Assembly: GCF_010729105.1 (NCBI RefSeq)
Contig: NZ_AP022573.1
Coordinates: forward strand, 868,001 to 932,000
Direction of reading: 5' to 3'
DNA length: 64,000 bases
Source: Mycobacterium saskatchewanense
GTDB lineage: Bacteria > Actinomycetota > Actinomycetes > Mycobacteriales > Mycobacteriaceae
Positions within the stretch are counted from its first letter, which is position 1, and each line of letters begins with the position of its first letter. Shown here one piece after another: positions 56,748 to 64,000 of the stretch. The notes beneath the pieces were generated by a model. That model searched no databases. It was not told the origin of the DNA and was given only the letters and a program-made list of their open reading frames with translations. The position numbers were made by a program, and so were the translations under genes.

Positions 56748-57410
56748 CTAGGTGCGGTCGGACGGGGGGCCGAGCTTGCTGACCGCGAACGTCGCGGCCT
56801 GGTTGGTCATCCCGGACTGGATGTAGGACACGTGGGCCATGATGTTGCCGCCGGCCGAGCAGATCGGGTCGTCGGGCGCGCACAGGCTGATGGTCTTGGA
56901 CGCGTAGATCGGGTTGATCGTGGGCAGCGGCTGGCCGCCGTACAGCATGCTCGAGAACCCGCTCGATGGCTCGCCGAACAGCGCGACGGCGGCGACGTGG
57001 TCGGCCACCGGCGCTGGCATCTGGTTGGTGGCCAAGTCGATCACCGTCGAGCCCTGCGAATAGCCGCCGAGGACCAGCTTGGTGTTGGGGCAGCTGGCGA
57101 CGGTGTCCTGAATGTTGGCGCTGGCGTCGTCCGCGCCGGCCGATGAGCTGCCGTGGTAGTCGTCGTTGGCGGGGTAGTTGACCGCGTAGACCGCGACGGA
57201 ACGGCCGTTGGCCTGCGAGGTCAGCGAGTCGACGAACGCCTGGCCGACGTCGCCGAGGCCCGGGGCCTGGTGGGTGCCACGGGCGAAGACGACCGCGACA
57301 TCGGAGCAGGCGTCGGCGGACGCGGCGGGGACGGCGACCGCCGGGGTCAGCAGCGCCCACGTCGTCACTGCCGAGGCACCGGCGATGCGGGCGAGGATGC
57401 GTGAAGTCAT
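56748..57410 (-). CDS. Cutinase-family secreted esterase
   Basis: 220 residues. Signal peptide ([20 protein letters not shown], cleavage near residue 33). Alpha/beta-hydrolase catalytic triad: Ser in [13 protein letters not shown], Asp in LCAPDDPIC, His in [10 protein letters not shown]; Cys in ACSDVAVV and SCPNTKL for the fold. Mycobacterial members (CulP) act as lipases or esterases on the cell envelope or host lipids. Stand-alone, divergent from the small hydrolase remnant. Confidence 0.94.
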   Translation of the reverse strand: MTSRILARIAGASAVTTWALLTPAVAVPAASADACSDVAVVFARGTHQAPGLGDVGQAFVDSLTSQANGRSVAVYAVNYPANDDYHGSSSAGADDASANIQDTVASCPNTKLVLGGYSQGSTVIDLATNQMPAPVADHVAAVALFGEPSSGFSSMLYGGQPLPTINPIYASKTISLCAPDDPICSAGGNIMAHVSYIQSGMTNQAATFAVSKLGPPSDRT

Positions 57411-57569
57411 TGCCGAATGCTGTCATACGGGCGGCGGCGGCGCCGCGGGCGGCGTCTCCAAACGCCGGCAAAGCCACGCGTGAACGGGCCTCGCGGCAGT
57501 GGATCCCGTTGCCGGCGAACGCCAGGTGTCCTATTGCTTCGGCCCGCGCCGGGGACCTAGCCTCGCCCC

Positions 57570-57833
57570 GTGGACGACCGCTTTTCGCCGACCGAGCGCG
57601 GTTTCGACGACGGGCGCCGCACGGCGAAGCTTCCGGGCATCACCGCCCCCACGTTGGTGATCGTCGGCGCCGACGACGCCGGCACCCCGCCCGCCAGGAG
57701 CCGCCGCATCGTCGAGCTCATCGATGGCGCGCGGCTGGTGCAGATCCCGGATTGCGGGCACAGCAGCAGCGTGAAGCAGCCCGACGTCGTGTCCGGGTTG
57801 CTCACGGATTTCCTTGGCGGCCAGGCTGATTAG
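57570..57833 (+). pseudogene. C-terminal remnant of an alpha/beta hydrolase
   Basis: 87 codons. ITAPTLVIVGADDAGTPPARSRRIVELIDGARLVQIPDCGHSSSVKQPDVVS is the end of an alpha/beta hydrolase of the 3-oxoadipate-lactonase type, with the catalytic Asp (GADD) and His (CGHSS) but no oxyanion or nucleophile part. The GTG/ATG start is weak, and the body of the gene is absent, so it is a truncated relic. Confidence 0.65.
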
Positions 57834-57845
57834 GCGCCTAAGCGC

Positions 57846-58394
57846 TCACCGCCATTTGATGCCGCAGCCGATCGACGGCCGCTGATCCGGGTCGACCGGC
57901 CCGCCCGCGAGCACGGCGCCGACCGCGGCGCGGACGTCGGCACCCGTCACGGGCAGGTCGTTGCGGGGACGCGAGTCGTCGAGCTGGCCCCGGTACACGA
58001 GCCGCCGATCGCCGTCGAAGACGAAGGTGTCCGGCGTGCAGGCCGCGGAGTAGGCGCGGGCGACGTCCTGGCTTTCGTCGTAGAGGTACGGGAACGTCCA
58101 GCCATGGCGGCGGGCCTCGGCGACCATCTGGTCCGGGCCGTCCTGCGGGTAGGTGGCGACGTCGTTGCTGGAGATGCCGACCATCGGGACACCCAGTTCG
58201 GCGAGGTCGCGGCCGAGCGTGGCGAGACCGGCGGCGACGTGCTGCACGTATGGGCAGTGGTTGCAGATGAAGGTGACGACGAGGGCGGGACCCGTGAGGT
58301 CGTCGAGGCTGACCGTGCCGCCGGTGGCGGGCTCGGGCAGCGTGAACGGCGGGGCGGGGGTGCCCAGGGCAAGCATCGTGGACTCGGTGGCCAT
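57846..58394 (-). CDS. Thioredoxin-fold (AhpC/TSA) protein
   Basis: 182 residues from ATG 58394. LGTPAPPFTLPEPATGGTVSLDDLTGPALVVTFICNHCPYVQHVAAGLATLGRDL shows a CxxC-like NHCPYV active-site region, then MVGISSNDVATYPQDGPDQMVAEARRHGWTFPYLYDESQDVARAYSAACTPDTFVFDGDRRLVYRG. This is the peroxiredoxin-like family with a single reactive Cys pair (Cys in ICNHC). It likely handles disulfide or peroxide chemistry in the cytosol. Faces the hydrolase relic tail to tail. Confidence 0.87.
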   Translation of the reverse strand: MATESTMLALGTPAPPFTLPEPATGGTVSLDDLTGPALVVTFICNHCPYVQHVAAGLATLGRDLAELGVPMVGISSNDVATYPQDGPDQMVAEARRHGWTFPYLYDESQDVARAYSAACTPDTFVFDGDRRLVYRGQLDDSRPRNDLPVTGADVRAAVGAVLAGGPVDPDQRPSIGCGIKWR

Positions 58395-58693
58395 GCCGCC
58401 AGGGTAGCGCCGCAGCGGCCGCCCCCTTTCCCGCGTCGCACGGCCTTTGAGCCGAACAATCGCGGAGCCCCGCCACGGCATGACACCCAAGGGGTGCCCG
58501 CTCGTGTGCCGGTCTGACAACGTCACATGTGCAGGGAGCGTCCGTTTGGTTAAAAGCCGAGATTTTCAGGCGCCGATTTCCTAGAGTCAAGAACTGCCGG
58601 GGCCCTGTGACGCGCCCGAACGCGTGGGGGTTAGGGTCCGTTCCCGGTTGAGGGTGCGGTATTGGCTAGGGGCTAGGGGAAGGAACTCGGGGG

Positions 58694-60271
58694 ATGAGTT
58701 TTTTGGTGTGGCCGCCAGAGGTCAATTCGTCGCTGATGTTTTCCGGCGCCGGGTCCGCCCCGATGCTCGCCGCGGCGGAGTCGTGGAACGGCCTGGCCAC
58801 CGAACTGAACGCGGCGGCGCAATCGTTCACCTCGGTGACCTCGGGGCTGGCCGAGCAGGCCTGGCAGGGTCCGGCCGCGGCGGCCATGCTGCAGACGGCG
58901 ACGCGCTACGCGGGCTTCCTCAACGCGGCGACGGCCCAGGCCCAGACGGCCGCCGCCCAGGCCCAGGCCGTGGTCAGCGCCTTCGAATCGGCCCAGGCCG
59001 CCACCGTGCACCCGTTCTTCGTCGCGGCGAACCGCAACGAGCTGGTGCAGCTGGTGGTCTCCAACCTGTTCGGGCAGAACGCGCCCGCGATCGCCGCCGC
59101 CGAGGCCGACTACGAGGAGATGTGGGCCCGGGACGTGGGCGCGATGCTCGGCTACCACGGCGGTGCGTCGGCCGCGGCGGCCGCACTGCCGTCGTGGTCG
59201 ACGGCGGTGCAGGGGCTCTCATCTGAGCTTTCCGCCGTGGTGTCCGGCAACCCGCTGGGCGCCGCGCTGACGTCGGCGGCGACCAGCAACCCCATCGGGG
59301 ACTTCGTCACCACCGTGCAGCAAGACGTCATCGGCGCCATCAACGCGCCCACCGAGTTCCTGTTCGGCGCTCAGCTGATCCCGACGAGTCCCGCGGTGGC
59401 GCTGGGCGGCAACGGAGCGACGGGCAACGTTCCACTCACGATGTTCGGCGGCACCGAGGCCCTGGTGAACGCCTCGGTCGGCACCGGGGCCCCGGTGCCC
59501 CTGCTGGTCGACACCGGGTCGCAGGGTCTGGTGATCCCGTTCCAGAAGGTCGGTGGCGTCTTCGGGATGCTGCAGATGGGCCTGCCCACCGGGTTCGGCA
59601 TCAGCGGGTACAGCGGTGGACTGGACTACGCCTACCTCACGTTCAATGCGCCGGTGAACTTCGGCGGCGGGCTGGTGACCGGGTCGACGCCGGTCAACGT
59701 CGAACTCTTCGCCTGGCCGACGTCGATCCAGTCGGCCCTCACCAACGGCTTCACGTTCCAGCAGTTCTTTGCGAACGACGGTGCCAGCGGCGTGCTGGGC
59801 ATCGGCCCGAACGCGACCGGCCCCGGCCCGAGCATCCCCACCCAGCACTTCGCGAACCCGACGTTCAACCAGGGCGTGCTGATCAACGAGCTGGGGAACA
59901 ACCCCTCGCTCACGTTCGGCGGGGCACCGACGAATCTAGGGAACCCCATTGCCACCCTCAGCGGGGCGCCGATCACCAACCTCAACGTGTCAGTAACGCA
60001 CAATGGCGCCACGACTGACTTCAGCGGCGTGCCCTCGATCGTCGACAACGGTGGCGTGTTCGGCACCATCCCGGCCGGCTTGAACGCGTCGCCCGGAGAT
60101 GTGATCACCGTGGAAGCGCCCAACGGGACGCCGCTGTACTCGTACACCTACAACGGGAATTATTTCCCGACACCCATCTCGAGCGGCCTGATGAACACCG
60201 GTGCTCTGCCCTTCCTGGAGCACCCGGCGTACATCAGCAACGCCAACAACACGCTGGCCTTCTACAGCTGA
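58694..60271 (+). CDS. PPE protein with PecA-type aspartic protease domain
   Basis: 525 residues. Residues 1-170 are a PPE domain ([57 protein letters not shown]). From about residue 235 a retropepsin-like domain follows: [16 protein letters not shown] with Asp273 (DTGS), and a second site, [14 protein letters not shown], with Asp451 (DNGG in place of a DSG-type motif). Between these are hydrophobic strands rich in Gly/Asn. The family resembles PecA, a protease that cleaves PE/PPE leader domains at the cell surface. A PPE leader instead of a PE leader is unusual. It may process type VII-exported proteins. Confidence 0.92.
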   Translation: MSFLVWPPEVNSSLMFSGAGSAPMLAAAESWNGLATELNAAAQSFTSVTSGLAEQAWQGPAAAAMLQTATRYAGFLNAATAQAQTAAAQAQAVVSAFESAQAATVHPFFVAANRNELVQLVVSNLFGQNAPAIAAAEADYEEMWARDVGAMLGYHGGASAAAAALPSWSTAVQGLSSELSAVVSGNPLGAALTSAATSNPIGDFVTTVQQDVIGAINAPTEFLFGAQLIPTSPAVALGGNGATGNVPLTMFGGTEALVNASVGTGAPVPLLVDTGSQGLVIPFQKVGGVFGMLQMGLPTGFGISGYSGGLDYAYLTFNAPVNFGGGLVTGSTPVNVELFAWPTSIQSALTNGFTFQQFFANDGASGVLGIGPNATGPGPSIPTQHFANPTFNQGVLINELGNNPSLTFGGAPTNLGNPIATLSGAPITNLNVSVTHNGATTDFSGVPSIVDNGGVFGTIPAGLNASPGDVITVEAPNGTPLYSYTYNGNYFPTPISSGLMNTGALPFLEHPAYISNANNTLAFYS

Positions 60272-60405
60272 CCGGAAGCGGCTTCTGAACCAAGCCGCTG
60301 ACGGGGCGATTGCCCTGCGTGCAGCCGGTATCGGGCGGGTGAACTCTGGCCCCGGCGCGGCCCCGCCCGTTTTGCCCCGCCGAGATATCGGGTATTGATG
60401 GGGGC

Positions 60406-61326
60406 ATGGGGTGGGTCACCGGGCACGCGGTCGCGATTTTGTCCGCACTGCTGGCCGCGTTCTGGGCCGCGGTGGGCATCGTCGTCCGGCAGCGGGTGGC
60501 TCAGGCCGTGCCCGCGGAGAAGGCCATGTCGTCGGGGGTGGCGACGACGGTCGTCCGCAAGCCGCTGTGGTGGGCGGGCATGATCGCGGCCATCGCCGGC
60601 TACGTCTTCCAGGCCCTGGCGCTGGCCAACGGCTCCCTGCTGCTGGTGCAGCCGCTGCTGGTCTCGTCGCTGCTCTTCGCGCTGCCGCTCGGCGCTCGGC
60701 TCTGCGGCCAGCACATCACCTGGGCCGAGTGGGGATGGGCGACGCTGCTGACGGCGGCCCTCACGGTCTTCGTGCTCGTCGGGCAGCCCCGCGACAGCCA
60801 TGTCCGCGCGGCCATACCGGCCTGGACGCTGGCCCTGGTCATCACGGTGCCGCTAATGGTCGTCTGTGTGGTCGCCGCCAACCGCGCCATCGGCCACGCG
60901 CGGGCGATGCTGCTTGCGGTCGCCGTCGCGGTGCAGTTGGGCATGATCGCCGTGCTGACCAAGATCTGCACGCACCGCTTCGCCGTCGCCGGATGGCACG
61001 GCCTGCTGACCGTTCCCGCCCTGTACGTGCTGATCGCGCTGGCGGTCACGCTAACCGTGCTGCAGCAGGCGGCTTTTCACGCCGGAGCCCTGCAGGCGTC
61101 GGTGCCGATCATGTTGGTGGGGGAGCCGATCGTCGCCGTCGTGCTCGGCATGATCGTGCTCGGTGAGCAGCTCGACGTCCACGGTCCCGGCGCGGTGGCG
61201 CTGGGCCTGGCGGGCGTGGCGATGGTGGCGTCCACCATCGCCCTGGGCCGTAGCCAGGTGCCCGCGACCAACGATTCGTCGCCGCAACGGCGTTCGAAGG
61301 CAGACGCGCTGATCGGTTGCCCCTGA
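60406..61326 (+). CDS. DMT/EamA-type transporter
   Basis: 306 residues. About nine hydrophobic helices (AVAILSALLAAFWAAVGIVV; MIAAIAGYVFQALALANGSLLLVQPLLVSSLLFALPLG; TLLTAALTVFVLVG; WTLALVITVPLMVVCVVAANR; MLLAVAVAVQLGMIAVL; ALYVLIALAVTLTVLQQAAFHAGALQASVPIMLVGEPIVAVVLGMIVLGEQL). The end of the last stretch (LGEQL) is typical for the DMT family. Transports a small metabolite or drug across the membrane; substrate unknown. It lies 48 bp before the amidohydrolase. Confidence 0.88.
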   Translation: MGWVTGHAVAILSALLAAFWAAVGIVVRQRVAQAVPAEKAMSSGVATTVVRKPLWWAGMIAAIAGYVFQALALANGSLLLVQPLLVSSLLFALPLGARLCGQHITWAEWGWATLLTAALTVFVLVGQPRDSHVRAAIPAWTLALVITVPLMVVCVVAANRAIGHARAMLLAVAVAVQLGMIAVLTKICTHRFAVAGWHGLLTVPALYVLIALAVTLTVLQQAAFHAGALQASVPIMLVGEPIVAVVLGMIVLGEQLDVHGPGAVALGLAGVAMVASTIALGRSQVPATNDSSPQRRSKADALIGCP

Positions 61327-61373
61327 AGGATGCCAGGGTATCCGTCGGGAAGAACCACTGTGGGAGCTCGGTC

Positions 61374-62360
61374 GTGAGAACGGTTGGCCTGGAAGAGCAT
61401 TTCGTCACCGCCGCCGTGGTCGAGGCGTGGGGCCGCCTGGAGCCGCAGTGGCAGAACCCGCCGGAGCCGGTGGGGGGCGACGATCTCCAGCGCCGCCTCG
61501 GCGACCTCCACGGTGAGCGTTTCGCCGCGATGGACGACACCGGGCTGGACGTTCAAGTTCTTTCGCTGACGAGCCCCGGAGTCCAGAACGTGCCGGCCGG
61601 CGACGCGGTGGCGCTGCAGACCGCCTCCAACGATCTGGTGGCGGACGCCGTGCGCGCGCACCCGGACCGCCTGCAGGGCTTCGCGACGCTGGCCGCCACG
61701 GACCCGGGCGCGGCCGCGCGCGAACTGGAAAGAGCCGTAACAACTCTGGGGCTCAACGGCGCCATGATCTTCCCGCGGAGCCGTGGGCGCGCGCTCGATC
61801 ACCGCGACTTCTGGCCGATCTTCGAGACCGCCGCCACCCTCGGGGCGCCGCTCTACCTGCACCCGCAGGTTCCGCCGGCGCCGGTGCAGGACGTCTACTA
61901 TGGCGGGTTCGACGCCGCCGTCAACGCCGGGTTCGCGACCTACGGCATCGGCTGGCACTACGAGGTGGGCGTCGCGCTGATCCGCTTGATCCTCGCCGGG
62001 GTCTTTGACCAATTCCCCGATCTGCAAGTAATAGCTGGCCATTGGGGGGAGGTGGTGCTGTTCTATCTCGAGCGGGTCGACAACCTCGCCGCCGCCGCTT
62101 CGCTGAAGCAGCCGGTTTCGGAATACTTCCGCAGCAACGTCTTCGTCACACCCAGCGGCATCTTCAGTCAGCGGTATCTGCGCTGGGCGCTCGAAGTGAT
62201 GGGCCCCGATCGCATCCTGTTCTCCACCGACTACCCCTACCGGTTCGTGCCCGACGGCGGAGCGCGCCGCTTCCTGCAAGACGCAGACCTCAGCGAGGCC
62301 GACCGGGAGAAGGTCGCGTCGGGCAATTGGGAGCGGATCTGCGCCGCCATACGCCGCTGA
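61374..62360 (+). CDS. Amidohydrolase_2 family protein
   Basis: 328 residues from GTG 61374. TIM-barrel metal enzyme: VGLEEHFVTAAVVEAW, MDDTGLDVQVLSLTSPGVQN, GFATLAATDPGAAARELERAV, APLYLHPQVPPAPVQ (His ligand), VIAGHWGEVVLFYLERVD, FSTDYPYRFVPDGG (Asp ligand). Similar to gamma-resorcylate/ACMS decarboxylase-type hydrolases of aromatic compound degradation. Substrate unknown. It may be co-transcribed with the transporter. Confidence 0.9.
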   Translation: MRTVGLEEHFVTAAVVEAWGRLEPQWQNPPEPVGGDDLQRRLGDLHGERFAAMDDTGLDVQVLSLTSPGVQNVPAGDAVALQTASNDLVADAVRAHPDRLQGFATLAATDPGAAARELERAVTTLGLNGAMIFPRSRGRALDHRDFWPIFETAATLGAPLYLHPQVPPAPVQDVYYGGFDAAVNAGFATYGIGWHYEVGVALIRLILAGVFDQFPDLQVIAGHWGEVVLFYLERVDNLAAAASLKQPVSEYFRSNVFVTPSGIFSQRYLRWALEVMGPDRILFSTDYPYRFVPDGGARRFLQDADLSEADREKVASGNWERICAAIRR

Positions 62361-62386
62361 GCGCCGGCAGCAAGTGTCGAACGCGC

Positions 62387-62866
62387 TCAGGCTGAACCCC
62401 TTTCGGTGAGCCGGACCCGTGTCACATCGGCGGGGTCCACCCGCTCACCGCAGACGTCGCAGGTATGGCCGATCGACAGCGCGTGGTCGTGGTGCCGCAC
62501 CGCGACGGGGGGTTGCTCCACGGCCCACCGGTCGCCCCATTGGCGCAGCACTTGCAGCACGGGGACCAGTTCGCGCCCCGCCTCGGTCAGGTAGTACGCG
62601 GAGCGTGACGGCGACTCCTGGTACTCCCGTCGCTCGAGGACGCCTGCGGCGACCAGTTCCTTGAGCCGGGCCGCCAGGCGATCCCGCGGGGCGGCGGTGT
62701 TCTGGGCGATCTCGCCGAATCGGTGGTGACCCAGGTTGACCTCGCGGACGATCAAGAGGCTCCACCGGTCGCCGACGATCTCCAGGGCGGCCGCGATCGA
62801 ACACGGGTTGCCCCGGACGACGGGGGTCTGCAACGGCCCCGGCGTTTTCACGACGCGCTCTGACAT
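62387..62866 (-). CDS. HxlR-type transcriptional regulator
   Basis: 159 residues. CSIAAALEIVGDRWSLLIVREVNLGHHRFGEIAQNTAAPRDRLAARLKELVAAGVLERREYQESPSRSAYYLTEAGRELVPVLQVLRQWGDRW is a typical winged-helix HxlR sequence. A Cys in NPCSIA could sense redox or electrophiles, and the C-terminal CDVCGERVD has a CxxC pair that may bind a metal. It converges on the amidohydrolase gene with 26 bp between and may control it or the permease that follows (inference). Confidence 0.92.
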   Translation of the reverse strand: MSERVVKTPGPLQTPVVRGNPCSIAAALEIVGDRWSLLIVREVNLGHHRFGEIAQNTAAPRDRLAARLKELVAAGVLERREYQESPSRSAYYLTEAGRELVPVLQVLRQWGDRWAVEQPPVAVRHHDHALSIGHTCDVCGERVDPADVTRVRLTERGSA

Positions 62867-62884
62867 AACCCCTAGGTTCGCATA

Positions 62885-63157
62885 TCAAACCGGTAGTTGA
62901 ACCAATGGGCGGCCGGTCTCTCGCCACGCCTCATCCGACAGCAGCACATCCAGGTCTACGTGACTGCTCGCGTGCGCGATGTGCTCGACGATCCTTTGGC
63001 GCCGCGTCGTCGTGGACTCGTCACCGTGGGCCACCAGTTGACGCAGGGCGCGCTCGACCTTAGCCCGCAAGGTTTCTCCGGCGATTGGCCTGTGCGGCTT
63101 CCCCCCGCTGCAATCGCCGCCCAGGCCGCGATTAAATACGCCGTCAAGCTGGCGCAC
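62885..63157 (-). CDS. Possible small hypothetical protein
   Basis: 90 residues from GTG 63157. The C-terminal half (LRAKVERALRQLVAHGDES, RQRIVEHIAHASSHVDLDV, SDEAWRETGRPLVQLPV) has the codon bias of genuine genes, whereas the N-terminal part does not and the start is doubtful. I do not recognise it. It could be the decayed end of a larger gene. It sits just before HxlR on the same strand. Confidence 0.3.
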   Translation of the reverse strand: MRQLDGVFNRGLGGDCSGGKPHRPIAGETLRAKVERALRQLVAHGDESTTTRRQRIVEHIAHASSHVDLDVLLSDEAWRETGRPLVQLPV

Positions 63158-63709
63158 CGGCGGTCAGAGTGGCATGCCACTTGTAACGGTTCTAGCGACT
63201 TCCGCCTCAGCTAGGGGCATCACCTGTCCGTCCCCAGTAACACCCCCGGCCCGAGACGAACGGCTGGAAGGAATTAAAACTGCTCTTCAGAAGGCCTTCG
63301 TGTCGCGGAGACCGGGTGCGAAGTCGCATCAAGGAACGCGCACTGCCCGGCGTCTACGCGAAACGAAGCCGAAATATGACCGCCAACCCCTAAACCTACT
63401 AGAAACGTTACGAGTATTTGGGGGTGACATCTGGATCATAGCTTCAAAGGCGCAGTCAGATACCATACCCCGCTTCAGCAGACTCGATAGAAACGGTACG
63501 ACCACATCTCGGCGGCGCTGCTACCGGCTGCCACGCTCAACGGGATGCCGCCGCGCTTGCCGGCCCGCAACTACGGCAACGTGTCGGGTCTGCTGCGCAG
63601 CCTCTGCGGGCGCCGGGGTGTCTGTAGTTTCGAGCGCCCAGCGGCGGGCGGCCTTTCGGGGCGCTTTTGTGGCCCTGCTACCGATCTAGCGAACTAAGGG
63701 CAAAGCACA
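63158..63709. other. Low-GC, gene-poor stretch
   Basis: About 550 bp with AT-rich parts around 63270-63480 and no complete frame that looks coding. A plus frame at 63174-63689 is open but has a foreign, Arg/Ser-rich composition without family likeness. Fragments near 63510-63600 may be decayed coding sequence. It lies between HxlR and the permease gene and looks like a rearrangement or transfer boundary. Confidence 0.45.
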
Positions 63710-64000
63710 GTGAAGACACTTGAAGTCGAGCATCGGACGACCGCCAGAGTGCCGCAGGACGAGCGCTTCGGTCGAGCACGGGACCTGCTCGGGATCTGGT
63801 TCGCGTTCAACATGGGCCCGCTGGGCCTCGTGGAAGGGGCCGTCGGAGTCACCCTCGGCCTGTCTACGGTGTGGGTAATCGTGGGACTCTTGCTTGGCAA
63901 CATGCTCGGCGGGCTGACGATGGCCTTCCATGCGGCACAAGGGCCTGCGCTGGGAGTACCGCAGATGTTGCAGGCTCGGGGGCAGTTCGGCATGCGCGGC
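63710..64000 (+). CDS. NCS1-family permease (cytosine/purine/allantoin type), N-terminal part
   Basis: 97 residues visible from GTG 63710; the gene runs off the window end. ERFGRARDLLGIWFAFNMG, LTMAFHAAQGPALGVPQMLQ and ARGQFGMRG match the first two helices and signature loop (QxxxRGQFG) of nucleobase-cation symporters. AAGGG at 63696-63700 is a possible ribosome site. It imports a nucleobase or related compound. It is next to, and may be controlled by, HxlR. Confidence 0.8.
   Translation, partial: MKTLEVEHRTTARVPQDERFGRARDLLGIWFAFNMGPLGLVEGAVGVTLGLSTVWVIVGLLLGNMLGGLTMAFHAAQGPALGVPQMLQARGQFGMRG

Noticed and set aside
63174..63689. 171-codon open frame near the right end
   Set aside because: Composition unlike genes of this genome and no recognisable motif; the region looks degenerate.

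Overview
The window is chromosomal DNA from a high-GC mycobacterium, most plausibly a slow grower near the Mycobacterium avium complex (species level is inference). The evidence is PE/PPE-type proteins with PPE-SVP motifs, a furA-katG pair with a leaderless furA start, PknH_C-type sensor proteins, DUF732 and DUF1906 secreted proteins, a cutinase, several FadD/TetR/P450-type genes and very compact gene spacing. No tRNA, rRNA, CRISPR array or intact insertion sequence was seen.

Layout. 1-9.9 kb: the end of a fatty-acyl-AMP ligase, a DUF2071 protein, an SDR, a SnoaL-like protein, a DJ-1/PfpI plus GlxA-type regulator pair, thiol peroxidase tpx, a nitronate monooxygenase overlapping a NYN-domain gene, an acyl-CoA-dehydrogenase-fold oxygenase, a PE-like protein and a Met-rich membrane protein. 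10-18.8 kb: an epimerase, a TetR regulator divergent from a methyltransferase-acyltransferase pair, a three-copy tandem repeat, a frameshifted membrane gene, SOUL and DUF2905 genes, a methyltransferase relic, an MDR reductase, a Cys-rich secreted protein, a TcmP-like methyltransferase and a GH16 enzyme. 19-22 kb: a P-type ATPase gene that has lost its catalytic centre, then methyltransferases. 22.9-26 kb: a minus-strand operon of glycosyltransferase, methyltransferase and terpenoid-cyclase-like protein behind a promoter/operator palindrome. 26.3-36 kb: GMC oxidoreductase, DUF1906 protein, katG/furA, an L,D-transpeptidase, a coiled-coil protein, an FAD-Rieske fusion and a cupin. 37-40 kb: two PPE-SVP proteins ending in SHOCT domains. 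41-46 kb: F420-type PPOX protein, DUF732, MOSC, and a complete P450/ferredoxin reductase/ferredoxin operon. 46-54 kb: an envelope-sensing block with a Ser/Thr kinase carrying a periplasmic-binding-protein-like sensor, two paralogous lipoproteins and two PknH_C-type sensor proteins. 54-64 kb: a fused CsbD-like/coiled-coil gene, DUF1345, cutinase, a hydrolase remnant, a thioredoxin-fold protein, a PPE protein with an aspartic-protease domain, a DMT transporter, an amidohydrolase, HxlR, a degenerate stretch, and the start of an NCS1 permease.

Most notable structures. (i) A 53-bp palindromic-ended element of exactly constant length recurs at three loci (five copies), each time between converging genes. 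(ii) The kinase/lipoprotein/PknH_C cluster looks like one extracytoplasmic sensing system. (iii) An aspartic-protease domain sits on a PPE rather than a PE leader. (iv) Two coding sequences show gene remodelling: the core-less P-type ATPase, and an apparent one-base change that fuses two adjacent genes. Function assignments rest on motif recognition by eye; no database search was possible.
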